Both the position numbers and the translations under genes were made by a program. Below, piece by piece: positions 14,841 through 22,440 of a stretch of DNA of 64,000 bases (its first letter is position 1; every line of letters begins with the position of its first letter). The notes under the pieces were generated by a model. The model ran no database searches. It was not told where the DNA came from and saw only the letters and a list, made by a program, of their open reading frames with translations. Location of the stretch: contig SFKX01000002.1 of assembly GCA_004553625.1 (NCBI GenBank), forward strand, positions 62,001-126,000, written 5' to 3'. The DNA comes from Clostridiales bacterium. Lineage in GTDB: Bacteria; Bacillota_A; Clostridia; Oscillospirales; Oscillospiraceae.

Positions 14841-16103
14841 TCAGCCGTTGTGCCTGCAATAGGTGCGCACAGTGAGCCCAAACCACACCGGAATCTGCGC
14901 CGCAGCCGCGATGAGCAGGACATACGGCGACCAAATCACAAAATCTCCTATCCACAAAAACCGCAGACCCGTCAGCTCGTCCATCATCGCCCCCGTCAGC
15001 GAAACGCCCCCGGACGGCAGACAGATGCGGAGCCAGTTGAGCAAATTCCCCTCCGCCGCCGCAAAGCCCCGGCCAAAGCTTCCGCCCGCCATGAACATGC
15101 GTATCACCGTGGGTATGAGCACTACTGCCGCCGACAGCGCCAGAGCGGCAAGCGGACTTTTAAAACGCGACGACACAAAAAGCGAAAAGCTGCATGTCGC
15201 AAGGAAGGAGAGTGCGGCTGACAGCACGATCCACCCCAGTACGCCCATCGCATCGAGGCCCCGGGGATTGAAGGCCACCTGCAGCAGCTCCGCCGAGGTG
15301 ATGTCGTCAAAGCCGAAGGCTAGATAAACGACCACCAGAAATGCGCCCAGGCAAAGCGAGAAGATGCCGGAGCCAATTAGGAGCGCTGAGCCCGTCTTTG
15401 CCGCGGCAAGCCGCCCGCGTCCGTACCTGGAACAGCGTAGAATGTCGTCCGCGCCGCTTGCATAGTCGGAGGAAAAGACTGGCGCGGCCATGATAACGCA
15501 GATGAACGTCACAAGAAACGCGCAAAGACCGAAGTTGGCAAAGGCGCTCGTCGCGCTTATACCGTAGCTGTAATTGAAATTTCCGCTCTCTCTGCCGAGC
15601 CGGGACATGGTGTATTCGACGACCTGTGGCGTCTGCTCGTATTTCTCCTTCAGGTTTCGCTCAAGAGTGGACAGCCGTTCCTGGTAATAGTTCAGCGCGC
15701 GCTCGGGAGAGATGTCCGCCGAGGTCAGGGCAGCGCCGAATTCATCTGAAAATGCGTTGAATATCCAGGTGAACACGGGCGAATATGGCCCCAGCACTCT
15801 GCCGCTCAGCTCCGGTGGGATGTCATAATCCGTGCCATACCTCGCTAGCAGCTCGTGGTGCAGCTCCACGGCAGAGGCGAAAAGCTCCGGCGTCACCTCG
15901 CCGCGGATGACGGAATACCGCTGTCTGTTCTCCTCGTACACGCCGATACCCCGGACTATCTCCGTATACCCGTCGTGGTCTATGTATTTGACAACCTGTC
16001 TCACGGTCGAAAAGGCCGAGCTCAGACATATGAGCAGGGCTATGGCCGCGAGGCACCAGGTCGAACGGGTTTTTAGGATACGCTTTAATTCGGCTCTCAG
16101 CAT
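14841..16103 (-). CDS. ABC transporter permease (ABC-2 type)
   Basis: A 420-residue membrane protein. A first membrane segment (TWCLAAIALLICLSSAF) is followed by a long extracytoplasmic loop (about residues 45-200) and then five or six hydrophobic segments. It resembles the permeases of peptide-antibiotic export or immunity systems. The start (ATG 16103) overlaps the ATPase stop by seven bases. It is the last of four genes controlled by an ECF sigma factor. A decayed copy of its 3' end lies near 23900-24085. Confidence 0.8.
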   Translation of the reverse strand: MLRAELKRILKTRSTWCLAAIALLICLSSAFSTVRQVVKYIDHDGYTEIVRGIGVYEENRQRYSVIRGEVTPELFASAVELHHELLARYGTDYDIPPELSGRVLGPYSPVFTWIFNAFSDEFGAALTSADISPERALNYYQERLSTLERNLKEKYEQTPQVVEYTMSRLGRESGNFNYSYGISATSAFANFGLCAFLVTFICVIMAAPVFSSDYASGADDILRCSRYGRGRLAAAKTGSALLIGSGIFSLCLGAFLVVVYLAFGFDDITSAELLQVAFNPRGLDAMGVLGWIVLSAALSFLATCSFSLFVSSRFKSPLAALALSAAVVLIPTVIRMFMAGGSFGRGFAAAEGNLLNWLRICLPSGGVSLTGAMMDELTGLRFLWIGDFVIWSPYVLLIAAAAQIPVWFGLTVRTYCRHNG

Positions 16104-16990
16104 ATTTCTCCCTCCCTGCTTGCGGCTTCGCGCCTGAACAGCCACAGGTACAGGTCCTCAAGGCGCGGCTCCGCCGGACACGAGTCAGGTATCTCCGGGG
16201 TATCTGATATATATCGCACTCCGACCTGACCACCGCGTTCTCCCTTCATGCTCACGATACGCACCGCCTCCTCATAGCGCGGAAGCTCGTCCTGCCGTAT
16301 CACCGCCGTAAACACCTTGCCAGCAACGGCCACAAGCAGTTCCTCTGTTTTGCCGGCGCAGATGATCCTTCCCTCCTTCATTATCACGTTCTGCGCAGCT
16401 ATATACTCGACGTCCGATACGATATGAGTGGAGATGAGCACGATGCGCCCCTGTGCAAACTCCGACAGGAAGTTTCGAAACCGCACCCGCTCCCCGGGGT
16501 CAAGGCCGCCCGTCGGCTCATCCAATATAAGCACATCCGGGTCGTTCAGCATGGCCTGCGCTATCCCAACGCGCCTCTGCATACCGCCGGATAGCTTTTT
16601 TATCTTCTTTTTCCTCACCTCGGTAAGGCTGAGCAGTTCAAGCAGCTCCTCCATCTTTTTCCTGCACTCCGGTTTGCCTATGCCCTTGAGCGCGGCCACG
16701 TATTCTAGATAGTCCGTGACCGTGAATTCGGGGTAGAAGCCGAAGCTCTGCGGCAGGTAGCCCAACGCGTCCCTGTACGCCTCGCCCAGGTCCCGGATAT
16801 CCACGCCGTCATAGAGCACGCGCCCCGAGCTGGGCGGCAGGATGCCCGCAATCATCCTCATCAGTGTCGTTTTCCCGGCGCCGTTTGCCCCTATGAGGCC
16901 CCACACGCCGGGCGTTATCGAAAGCTCGACGCCGCGCACGGCAGTCTTTTTGCCGTAGCGCTTGCTTAGATTCCTTATCTCCAGCTCCAT
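16097..16990 (-). CDS. ABC transporter ATP-binding protein
   Basis: A 297-residue ATPase. Walker A is GANGAGKTT (about residue 40), the Q-loop lies in LGYLPQSFGF, the signature is LSGGMQRR, Walker B is VLILDEPTGGLDP and the switch His lies in STHIV. A C-terminal extension of about 90 residues follows. AGGAGG six bases before ATG 16990 fixes the start. With the permease downstream it probably forms a drug or peptide exporter, possibly an immunity system; the cargo cannot be inferred. Confidence 0.92.
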   Translation of the reverse strand: MELEIRNLSKRYGKKTAVRGVELSITPGVWGLIGANGAGKTTLMRMIAGILPPSSGRVLYDGVDIRDLGEAYRDALGYLPQSFGFYPEFTVTDYLEYVAALKGIGKPECRKKMEELLELLSLTEVRKKKIKKLSGGMQRRVGIAQAMLNDPDVLILDEPTGGLDPGERVRFRNFLSEFAQGRIVLISTHIVSDVEYIAAQNVIMKEGRIICAGKTEELLVAVAGKVFTAVIRQDELPRYEEAVRIVSMKGERGGQVGVRYISDTPEIPDSCPAEPRLEDLYLWLFRREAASREGEIC

Positions 16991-16991
16991 G

Positions 16992-17783
16992 TCACACCTC
17001 CTGAAACTCCACTGCTTCATATGCATCAGGCCGGGCCGCCTGCCTCAGCAGCCTGCGGCACTCGAGGGCCAGCACGACCGTGAGGAGCACGCAGGCGGCT
17101 GCGGCGAAGCTCCGGCCCTGCCCGGCAAGGACGGCGCCAAGCTCCTCCTGCAGCAGGCGGTATCCCACCGCGAGCCCCAGGCCGAAGCCCAGCGCGGCGA
17201 ACAGCCCCTGCTCCCCTCTCGCACGGTCCAGAATAAGCAGGATGCCAGTACAGCACAGCAGGAACGGCAGGACTATGCTGGACAGCACCAAGCCGACAGC
17301 CCCTGCCAGCAGTCCCGCAGAGACCTGGGATATCACCGCCAGGCATATAGCGTCCCCCAAACCGACCGCACTGAGCTTCGCCAGCATCAGCTTTCCATGG
17401 GAGGCCCTCGTCACGCCCTCGATCTCGCGCATTTTAAATCTGCGGGAGCGACCGTGGAAGGGCAGTACACTCATGGCGACAAAAACGGAGGACATGCTGA
17501 GCAGAGCCGGGCCGTCGACCTCTAAGTTCTCCGCGGCGGAGGCCAGGTGCAGCAGCAGGCATATGCAGAGCACGACCGCTGCCTGCAGAGCCCATATGGG
17601 AGCTGCAATGAAGCGTATCTGGCTTACGACCATTTCGGGAACGCCAATTCTCCGCAGCGGTCTGCGCGAGCGGTAAGCGGCGAGACTGAGGGTCGCCGTC
17701 TCAGTGAGATGTTCCGCGCGTGGCTCCGGCAGAGGCATCGAGCCGAGTTCGGCTCTCAGGATGTGTTCAACTTTTCTGCTCAT
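16992..17783 (-). CDS. Membrane protein of the sigma/ABC operon
   Basis: A 263-residue protein. The cytoplasmic N-terminus of about 60 residues is followed by paired hydrophobic segments (near 60-85, 95-110, 140-160, 165-190, 200-240). It lies between an ECF sigma gene and an ABC ATPase. The position fits a membrane anti-sigma factor or an extra transporter subunit, but no zinc-finger anti-sigma motif (HxxxCxxC) is visible. I do not recognise the family. Confidence 0.65.
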   Translation of the reverse strand: MSRKVEHILRAELGSMPLPEPRAEHLTETATLSLAAYRSRRPLRRIGVPEMVVSQIRFIAAPIWALQAAVVLCICLLLHLASAAENLEVDGPALLSMSSVFVAMSVLPFHGRSRRFKMREIEGVTRASHGKLMLAKLSAVGLGDAICLAVISQVSAGLLAGAVGLVLSSIVLPFLLCCTGILLILDRARGEQGLFAALGFGLGLAVGYRLLQEELGAVLAGQGRSFAAAACVLLTVVLALECRRLLRQAARPDAYEAVEFQEV

Positions 17784-17795
17784 TTGCGGCTCCTT

Positions 17796-18296
17796 TCACA
17801 GTGTCTTTTCGAGGGCTTTCAGCGCCGCGCGCAGCCGCGACTGCACGGTGCGGAGCGGTTCGCCAAGGACCTCGGCTATCTCTCTCAGCTTCAGCTCGTG
17901 GACGTATCTGAGCACGACCACCTCCCGCTGCTTTTCCGGCAGCGCGGAGATGAGCTGCGTCAGGCTGAGCTCCGACTCGACTTGTTCGAAGCCGGGCTCC
18001 ATGTATTCCTCCGGCTCGAGGGGCTCCGTGCGCCCGTTTCGTCGCCGCAGGTCGGTGCAGGTATTTGCCGCGATTTTGTACAGATATGCCCTGAACTTTC
18101 CCCGGTGCGCATAGGCGTCGATATGCCTTACCGCCTTCAGGAAGGTCTCCTGAGCTGCATCCTCCGCAGTCTGCCTGTCCGGGGCGTGCCACAGACAGTA
18201 TCGGAGTATATCTGGATAGGCTCCTATTACAAGCTCCTCCAGCGCCGCCGCGTCACCCTCGCGCAGTCTCTTGAAGAGCTCGTCTTCCCGCGTCAA
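17796..18296 (-). CDS. ECF-type RNA polymerase sigma factor
   Basis: A 166-residue sigma-70 family protein of the extracytoplasmic-function type. Region 2 is ILRYCLWHAPDRQTAEDAAQETFLKAV…FRAYLYKIAANTC. Region 4 is LPEKQREVVVLRYVHELKLREIAEVL…VQSRLRAALKAL. I prefer the TTG start at 18296 (TREDEL), which has GGGAGGTGG just upstream. An ATG at 18320 would lie against its own site. It probably transcribes its own operon; TATACT about 30 bp upstream may be part of that promoter. Confidence 0.85.
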   Translation of the reverse strand: MTREDELFKRLREGDAAALEELVIGAYPDILRYCLWHAPDRQTAEDAAQETFLKAVRHIDAYAHRGKFRAYLYKIAANTCTDLRRRNGRTEPLEPEEYMEPGFEQVESELSLTQLISALPEKQREVVVLRYVHELKLREIAEVLGEPLRTVQSRLRAALKALEKTL

Positions 18297-18466
18297 AATA
18301 CCACCTCCCGCCGAGAGCATCCTCTCACCAAGTATAACGCAACAGACCGGTAAAATGATTGCAGGTAGGAGAAATAAAGCATCTCACATATTCTGTCCTG
18401 CGGTGTGCTCCGGGGGCCTTGAATTGAGCCCGTAAAGCGCAAAAGATGCTTTGACAAGATTCGGCC

Positions 18467-18830
18467 TCATACTGAGCGCCTGCCGCGGAAGAGATTTTCT
18501 CTTCCGGTGCAGATGCGGTCGCGCTTGATGGGCAGGTCGGGCGCGCAGGCCTCGAGCCTCAGGGCCTCAAGCAGGTTCGCCACGCGCTTTGTGATACCGG
18601 CCTGGAAGAAGGGCTTTAGCTCCTCGTAGAGCTCTCGCCTCAGCGGGTCCTCGTCCGTGACGCGGCCCTCGACCGTGACGGAAAGCTCCAAATAATAGCT
18701 CTCGCCGAGCTGGATGCCGTCAAAACACACCGCTTCGCCGAGCGTGCCGCCAAGCTGTTGAATAGGTTTGGAAAGTATGCCAGTGATGGTTTCTGATCCG
18801 GTATCGTTGGTTAGGGCAGGCAGGATACGC
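18467..18830 (-). pseudogene. Unrecognised conserved-looking fragment
   Basis: The frame reads GTLGEAVCFDGIQLGESYYLELSVT…VTDEDPLRRELYEELKPFF…VANLLEALRLEACAPDLPIKRDR, about 105 codons, with clear protein-like composition. It is open further upstream but only through a terminator hairpin (18835-18873) and a CRISPR-like repeat, so the real 5' end is missing. I do not know the family. Probably a truncated gene. Confidence 0.4.
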
Positions 18831-18834
18831 AGCT

Positions 18835-18873
18835 GCAAAAACTCTCCCGGCCTTTCGGCAGGGAGAGTTTTGC
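18835..18873. terminator. Bidirectional hairpin terminator
   Basis: AAAAACTCTCCC (18837-18848) pairs with GGGAGAGTTTT (18861-18871), with A and T runs on the two sides. It is placed inside the open frame at 18467-19021, which shows that frame is not one gene. Confidence 0.75.
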
Positions 18874-18976
18874 TTTTATGGGTTTGGGATGAAGCCCAAC
18901 GAACGTACTTGCAAATCGGGGCCATCCATGCCCGGCTTGTGGCTTTTAGACAGACGAGCGCGTTTGTTCCGTTTAT

Positions 18977-19013
18977 AAACACTAATTCTCGCCCCCCGCG
19001 TGGGGGCGTCGGC
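18977..19013 (-). CRISPR. Single CRISPR-like repeat downstream of cas2 relic
   Basis: On the minus strand: GACGCCCCC-ACGC-GGGGGGCG followed by AGAATTAGTGTTT. The stem and the position of the ATT resemble type I-C repeats. It lies past the cas2 relic and a leader-like hairpin (19161-19206), where an array should begin. Flanking sequence matches that at 4575-4650. It may be the last, degenerate repeat of a deleted array. Confidence 0.42.
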
Positions 19014-19160
19014 AAATTCACACAAATACAAATTGGTGTTTATGTGCAAAGCGGCAAAAGTGAGGGTCACAAGCATTTTCCTATAATTGGATAATAGGAA
19101 AATCTGCTAAAAATGAACTAGTGGTTTTGCCTGACTTAAACAAAAGCATCCGAAATATCA

Positions 19161-19206
19161 TTGCGCGAACCTGTCGGGATATTATGTTTTGCTGGGGTTG
19201 GCGCAA
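19161..19206 (-). promoter_or_regulatory. Leader-like inverted repeat after cas2
   Basis: TTGCGC-AACC and GGTT-GCGCAA form an imperfect inverted repeat framing CAGCAAAACATAATATCCCG. In type I-C loci a comparable sequence between cas2 and the first repeat belongs to the CRISPR leader. The assignment is by position and from memory of other loci. Confidence 0.4.
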
Positions 19207-19214
19207 AAGCTATA

Positions 19215-19453
19215 CTACAAGAGAATAGGCTCTCCAGTTTGGACAGGATCAGTTCGGCCCATAGTATCTGTTCGGTTTTTATAGGTGTTTCCCAAACTAT
19301 AAAACCTGACAGAATCATGGTTGTGATCTATTGTGGCTGCCAGCTCTGCCATTAACTTTACCAGCTAGGCTGCGTCAACAAGAAGCTCAAATACCGAATT
19401 CTGAACTCTTAGGCCATACCGCTCACAAAGTTTAGCTACTTTGCGCAGCCGCT
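19215..19453 (-). pseudogene. cas2: cas2 remnant, fused to cas1, amber-interrupted
   Basis: The minus-strand frame reads RKVAKLCERYGLRVQNSVFELLVDAA, then TAG (19369-19371), then LVKLMAELAATIDHNHDSVRFY…GEPILL and a final stop. This is the body of Cas2, the structural partner of Cas1 in spacer integration. The first beta-strand with the catalytic-type Asp (VTYDV) is missing. The sequence is joined directly to the Cas1 C-terminal region (VLSAWQKR|LRKVAK), so a deletion removed the cas1 end and cas2 start. The amber replaces a Gln seen in relatives. Confidence 0.82.
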
Positions 19454-19983
19454 TTTGCCACGCAGACAACACTGCGCGCCTGCCTTTTTCGTTGAGATAT
19501 ACGGCCTCTTCATAGCTCTCAAACTGAGTTGCTGAGATCTGTTTCCGGCGGAGAAGGGTCAACACGAAGCGGTCGCACATCGGCCCGCGCAGTCATTCCA
19601 TAAGATACAGTGCAAACGAGGGCCTCCCAGGGCGCAATGTGTGTAGATATCTTGCGGCAGGGTAAGCCTACGACTTCAAGCGCCGACGCTACTTCACGCC
19701 GCATGAGGGTGTGTACAAAAGACAGAGTTGCATTGACCTCGTTTTTGAGAGGCCGCCGGCTGCGTGTTTCAAAGCGGAATGGGCAGGAAATACCGAGCAT
19801 CCTGTCGAAACACTAAAAACGAATCGAAGCCGCTGCGCCTTCAATGCCATGCATAGCATCAATGCTCAATGCAGGAACCGACACCTTTTCTTCATCGACT
19901 ATTTTGACACAAATTGTCTCATTCCTGCTAAACAGATAACTGTACGGCGTCAGAACATAGAGGGTGTCCAGCAGCTTTTTCAC
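19453..19983 (-). pseudogene. cas1: cas1 remnant, several lesions
   Basis: Cas1 is the spacer integrase. The N-terminus starts at GTG 19983 with GGAGG upstream: KKLLDTLYVLTPYSYLF. It stops at TAG (19813-19815) after a short divergent stretch. The middle is deleted. The C-terminal part resumes as FETRSRRPLKNEVNATLSFVHTL…ASALEVVGL, changes frame, then gives TLRPGRPSFALYLME, a TGA, and LRGPMCDRFVLTLLRRKQIS…VLSAWQKR. At least one large deletion, one frameshift and two stops make it non-functional. The sequence style matches type I-C Cas1. Confidence 0.85.
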
Positions 19984-20109
19984 GGTGTCTCCACCTCCAT
20001 TGCCGCTTTCGCAAGTCTTTTGCAATACGCCGGTGAGCAGATATGAAAACAGAGCGCCGCAGGAAATGCTCGTAGAGAACATCTCCTCCGACACATGGCC
20101 TACGCACAA
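19984..20109 (-). pseudogene. Possible cas4 3' remnant
   Basis: In frame with and just before the cas1 GTG is HVSEEMFSTSISCGALFS. It resembles the core of Cas4 (ISCGALFYGE in relatives), but the four Cys ligands of an iron-sulfur cluster are not visible. The position between cas8c and cas1 fits cas4. Identification is tentative. Confidence 0.35.
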
Positions 20110-20280
20110 AGCTGGACGAATTTCATTCCGGCCAAAACCGGAGCACCCTTCAGCAGCTCATCGAGCGCCGCTTTCACGCCAGCGAAGGCCTCTTCGGAGA
20201 CAGGCGCGTTGGCTGCCTGCTTCAGGCCGTAAGAACAGAATGCGTCTTTATCAAAGCAGATGAGCGCGTCTCCCTGAGCG
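20100..20280 (-). pseudogene. cas8c (csd1) internal fragment
   Basis: A 60-codon open stretch reads GDALICFDKDAFCSYGLKQ…NAPVSEEAFAG…ALDELL. It matches the conserved core of the type I-C large subunit Cas8c (ISFN..AF.SYG..Q..NAPVS pattern), which recognises the PAM in the Cascade complex. It ends at TAG and has no start. cas5 and cas7, expected on either side, are absent. Confidence 0.62.
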
Positions 20281-20282
20281 TG

Positions 20283-21658
20283 TCATCCGACGACAGACAG
20301 GCCGGAAATTGGCGGCACCGTAGCAGTCGGAATGGTGGGCCTACCTGTTATCGGGCAAGGGGCCTTGCCTTTCTCCCTGCGTAACAGACGCCGGCAATAC
20401 TCTGCGATGGTTTCCGGGTCGTGTATGTCCAGAGGCGCGGACGCGCACATGAGTTTCACTGTCTCGGCCGCATTTCGGTATGCTTTGCCCGGATAGATTT
20501 CGTGTTCGTCCTCGGGTATGAACGCCATAACTGTCCCGCCTCCGGGCAAAGTCCCGTTGCGGTTGCAGCGCCCCGCCGCCTGGATGATGGCCTCCAGCGG
20601 CGCAAGGGCGCGGTACATGGCCTCAAAGTCCAAATCCACGCCCGCTTCTATGCACTGAGTTGCCACGACACGGCAGGTCAGGTGGACTGAGAGCCGGGCC
20701 TTTATAGTATCGATGACCTCGCTCCTGTGCGCCTCAGTGCGGCGTAAAGCGCTCTCCCACCCAGAAGTATCTCTCGCGGCCGCCAATCCTGAAGCTCCGG
20801 CAAGGAGGCAAAATCCGGCTGCGTGGCTGTGGAAAACACCATGGTGCAGCCATATTCCGGGCACAGGGCCGCGGTGGAACGCATCGTGGCTGCGGCAAGC
20901 TCTGTTGGGAGACCCTGAGCTTTGTCGAACAGGATGACGCTTTGGGCAATGCTGTGAAGTTTCCGGCAATCCTTGGGGCGGGCAGCAAACAGGCTCTCAA
21001 AGAAGCGGACCGAAGTCATGATAATAAATGGCGTGTCCCAGCGGCTCGCCAATTCCCGCTCTTCCTCGCTCAGCCTGCTCTGGCTGTGGTCTGCCAGAAT
21101 ATGCGGAACGAGCTTTTCGTATTCCCGCTGACTTTGCTCCGTGAGCGTTAGGAAGGGGAGCACAAGTATGACCCGCATTTTACCGTGCGCGGCGCAGTGG
21201 CGCAGGGCAAAATGCAAAAAAGCCATGGGTCTCCCGATGCCCGTCGGGGCCGTCAGCGTGAAGAGGCCCGGGGCCATTTCCCCGGCGTCGCCGCACTGTC
21301 GGAAACCTCATCGCGCATACCGTTGAGCGTTTTATCCGAGCTGGAGTTTTGACGTAGAGACCGCATGTGATTGAAAAGTCCGCGAAGAAGCCGCTCCAGC
21401 TCCAAGCTTTCGCTCTCCGAATCGAGATGGCCCAAGGATGTCGTATAGTCGGCGTCCACCAGGCAGGATAAGAGCATAGGACGCGGAGCATTCTCTCATC
21501 AACGGTTGCGCCTGCGAGCTGTTCCAGCTTGGGCATTCTGATCTCTTCTCCAAACCGCATGGCCAGTTCTGCTACGGCTTTTAAGTGCTCCTGATTAGTG
21601 GTTTTATTTCCAGACTCATCCGCTCCGCAGATTTTGTGTAGTAGTAAATCACAGCCAT
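20283..21658 (-). pseudogene. cas3: Second cas3, frameshifted and HD-deleted
   Basis: The start is ATG 21658 behind GGAGAC (AVIYYYTKSA). A frameshift follows almost at once, then EHLKAVAELAMRFGEEIRMP. The HD nuclease domain is missing. Another frame change leads to SCLVDADYTTSLGHLDSE, another to APGLFTLTAPTGIG…VLPFLTLTEQS, and a last one to ATQCIEAGVDLDF and IIQAAGRCNRNG near the end. Helicase motifs have also mutated: Walker A reads PTGIGRP where GKT is expected, and the DExx box reads FDKAQ. It is clearly not a recent copy of the cas3 at position 1. Divergent NUDIX genes flank both. Confidence 0.88.
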
Positions 21659-21946
21659 TATTTTGTCTCCTACAATTTGCTTGAAATGATGATCATTAAA
21701 CTCCCGTGCTTGGCTCACTTTCTTCTTCGTTCTTTGTCGAAGTTTTTCATGAGTGCGTGTTCGGTTGGAACACTGGAAAGCTGCTTCGGTATGATCTGCG
21801 CGCCGTTTGCTATAGCTGTCTCTTTGGCGAATGGCTGCCACTTTTCCTATGCTGCGCGGGATATCCTTGATGTTTTCAAAAATTATGGCATAATTGAACA
21901 ATAGGCGGTATAATTTGCATATCCACATCGAATCGAGGCAAAACGC
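21659..21946. other. Region between the broken cas3 and the intact NUDIX gene
   Basis: The minus strand is open for about 80 codons upstream of the cas3 start, but it has no recognisable domain or ribosome binding site at its head and is probably chance. The plus strand contains GGTATAAT at 21906-21913, a possible -10 for the NUDIX gene. Shared sequence with the first NUDIX locus begins only at about 21927. Confidence 0.4.
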
Positions 21947-22354
21947 ATGACGGAAGTAGTCGCGGCCCTTATATGGGAGGGCGGGAAGTTCATGATATGT
22001 CAGCGGCCGGAGCGTAAGGCGCGGGGACTGCTGTGGGAGTTCGTGGGCGGCAAGGTCGAGCCCGGCGAGACGAAGGAGCAGGCCCTCGTGCGCGAGTGCC
22101 GCGAGGAGCTGGGCATCACAGTCGCTGTAGGGGAAGTGTTCACCGAGGTCACGCACGTTTATCCCGACATCACTGTGCACCTCACACTCTTCAACGCCCG
22201 CATAGCCGAAGGCGAGCCGCAGCTGCTAGAGCACAACGACCTGTGCTGGACAACGCCGGACGAGATCGACAGCTACGACTTCTGCCCGGCGGACGAGGCG
22301 ATCCTGAATAAAATAAAGGAGCGCTACAAGAAAGGAGCTTTGCGAGCACTTTAA
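21947..22354 (+). CDS. NUDIX hydrolase (MutT-like), intact copy
   Basis: A 135-residue (deoxy)nucleoside triphosphate diphosphatase. The Nudix box is complete: GGKVEPGETKEQALVREC, then REELGI (residues 38-60). The protein starts TEVVAALIWEGGKFMICQRP, as in the 8-oxo-dGTP-cleaning MutT branch. The final residues (KKGALRAL) differ from the pseudogene copy at 1947. It is divergent from the broken cas3, as its paralogue is from the visible cas3. A role in general nucleotide sanitation is likely; a link to CRISPR function is only positional. Confidence 0.9.
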   Translation: MTEVVAALIWEGGKFMICQRPERKARGLLWEFVGGKVEPGETKEQALVRECREELGITVAVGEVFTEVTHVYPDITVHLTLFNARIAEGEPQLLEHNDLCWTTPDEIDSYDFCPADEAILNKIKERYKKGALRAL

Positions 22355-22434
22355 GCGCACGCCCGGGGCGATAGCGTCAATGCTCGTGCGGCTCGGGAAG
22401 CTCCGTAACACCGACGAGTTTTGGAGAGGGTAGT
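22345..22434 (+). pseudogene. Short helix-turn-helix-like relic
   Basis: In a different frame from the NUDIX tail the sequence reads EHFKRTPGAIASMLVRLGKLR…DEFWRG before TAG. It resembles the C-terminal DNA-binding tail (RTPGAI.S.L..LG) found on some helicases and regulators. No start codon; a leftover end of an older gene. Confidence 0.35.
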
Positions 22435-22440
22435 TTGACC

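Noticed and set aside
18467..19021. A single 184-residue minus-strand gene
   Set aside because: The frame runs through a strong terminator hairpin and a CRISPR-like repeat, so only its 3' part looks like former coding sequence.
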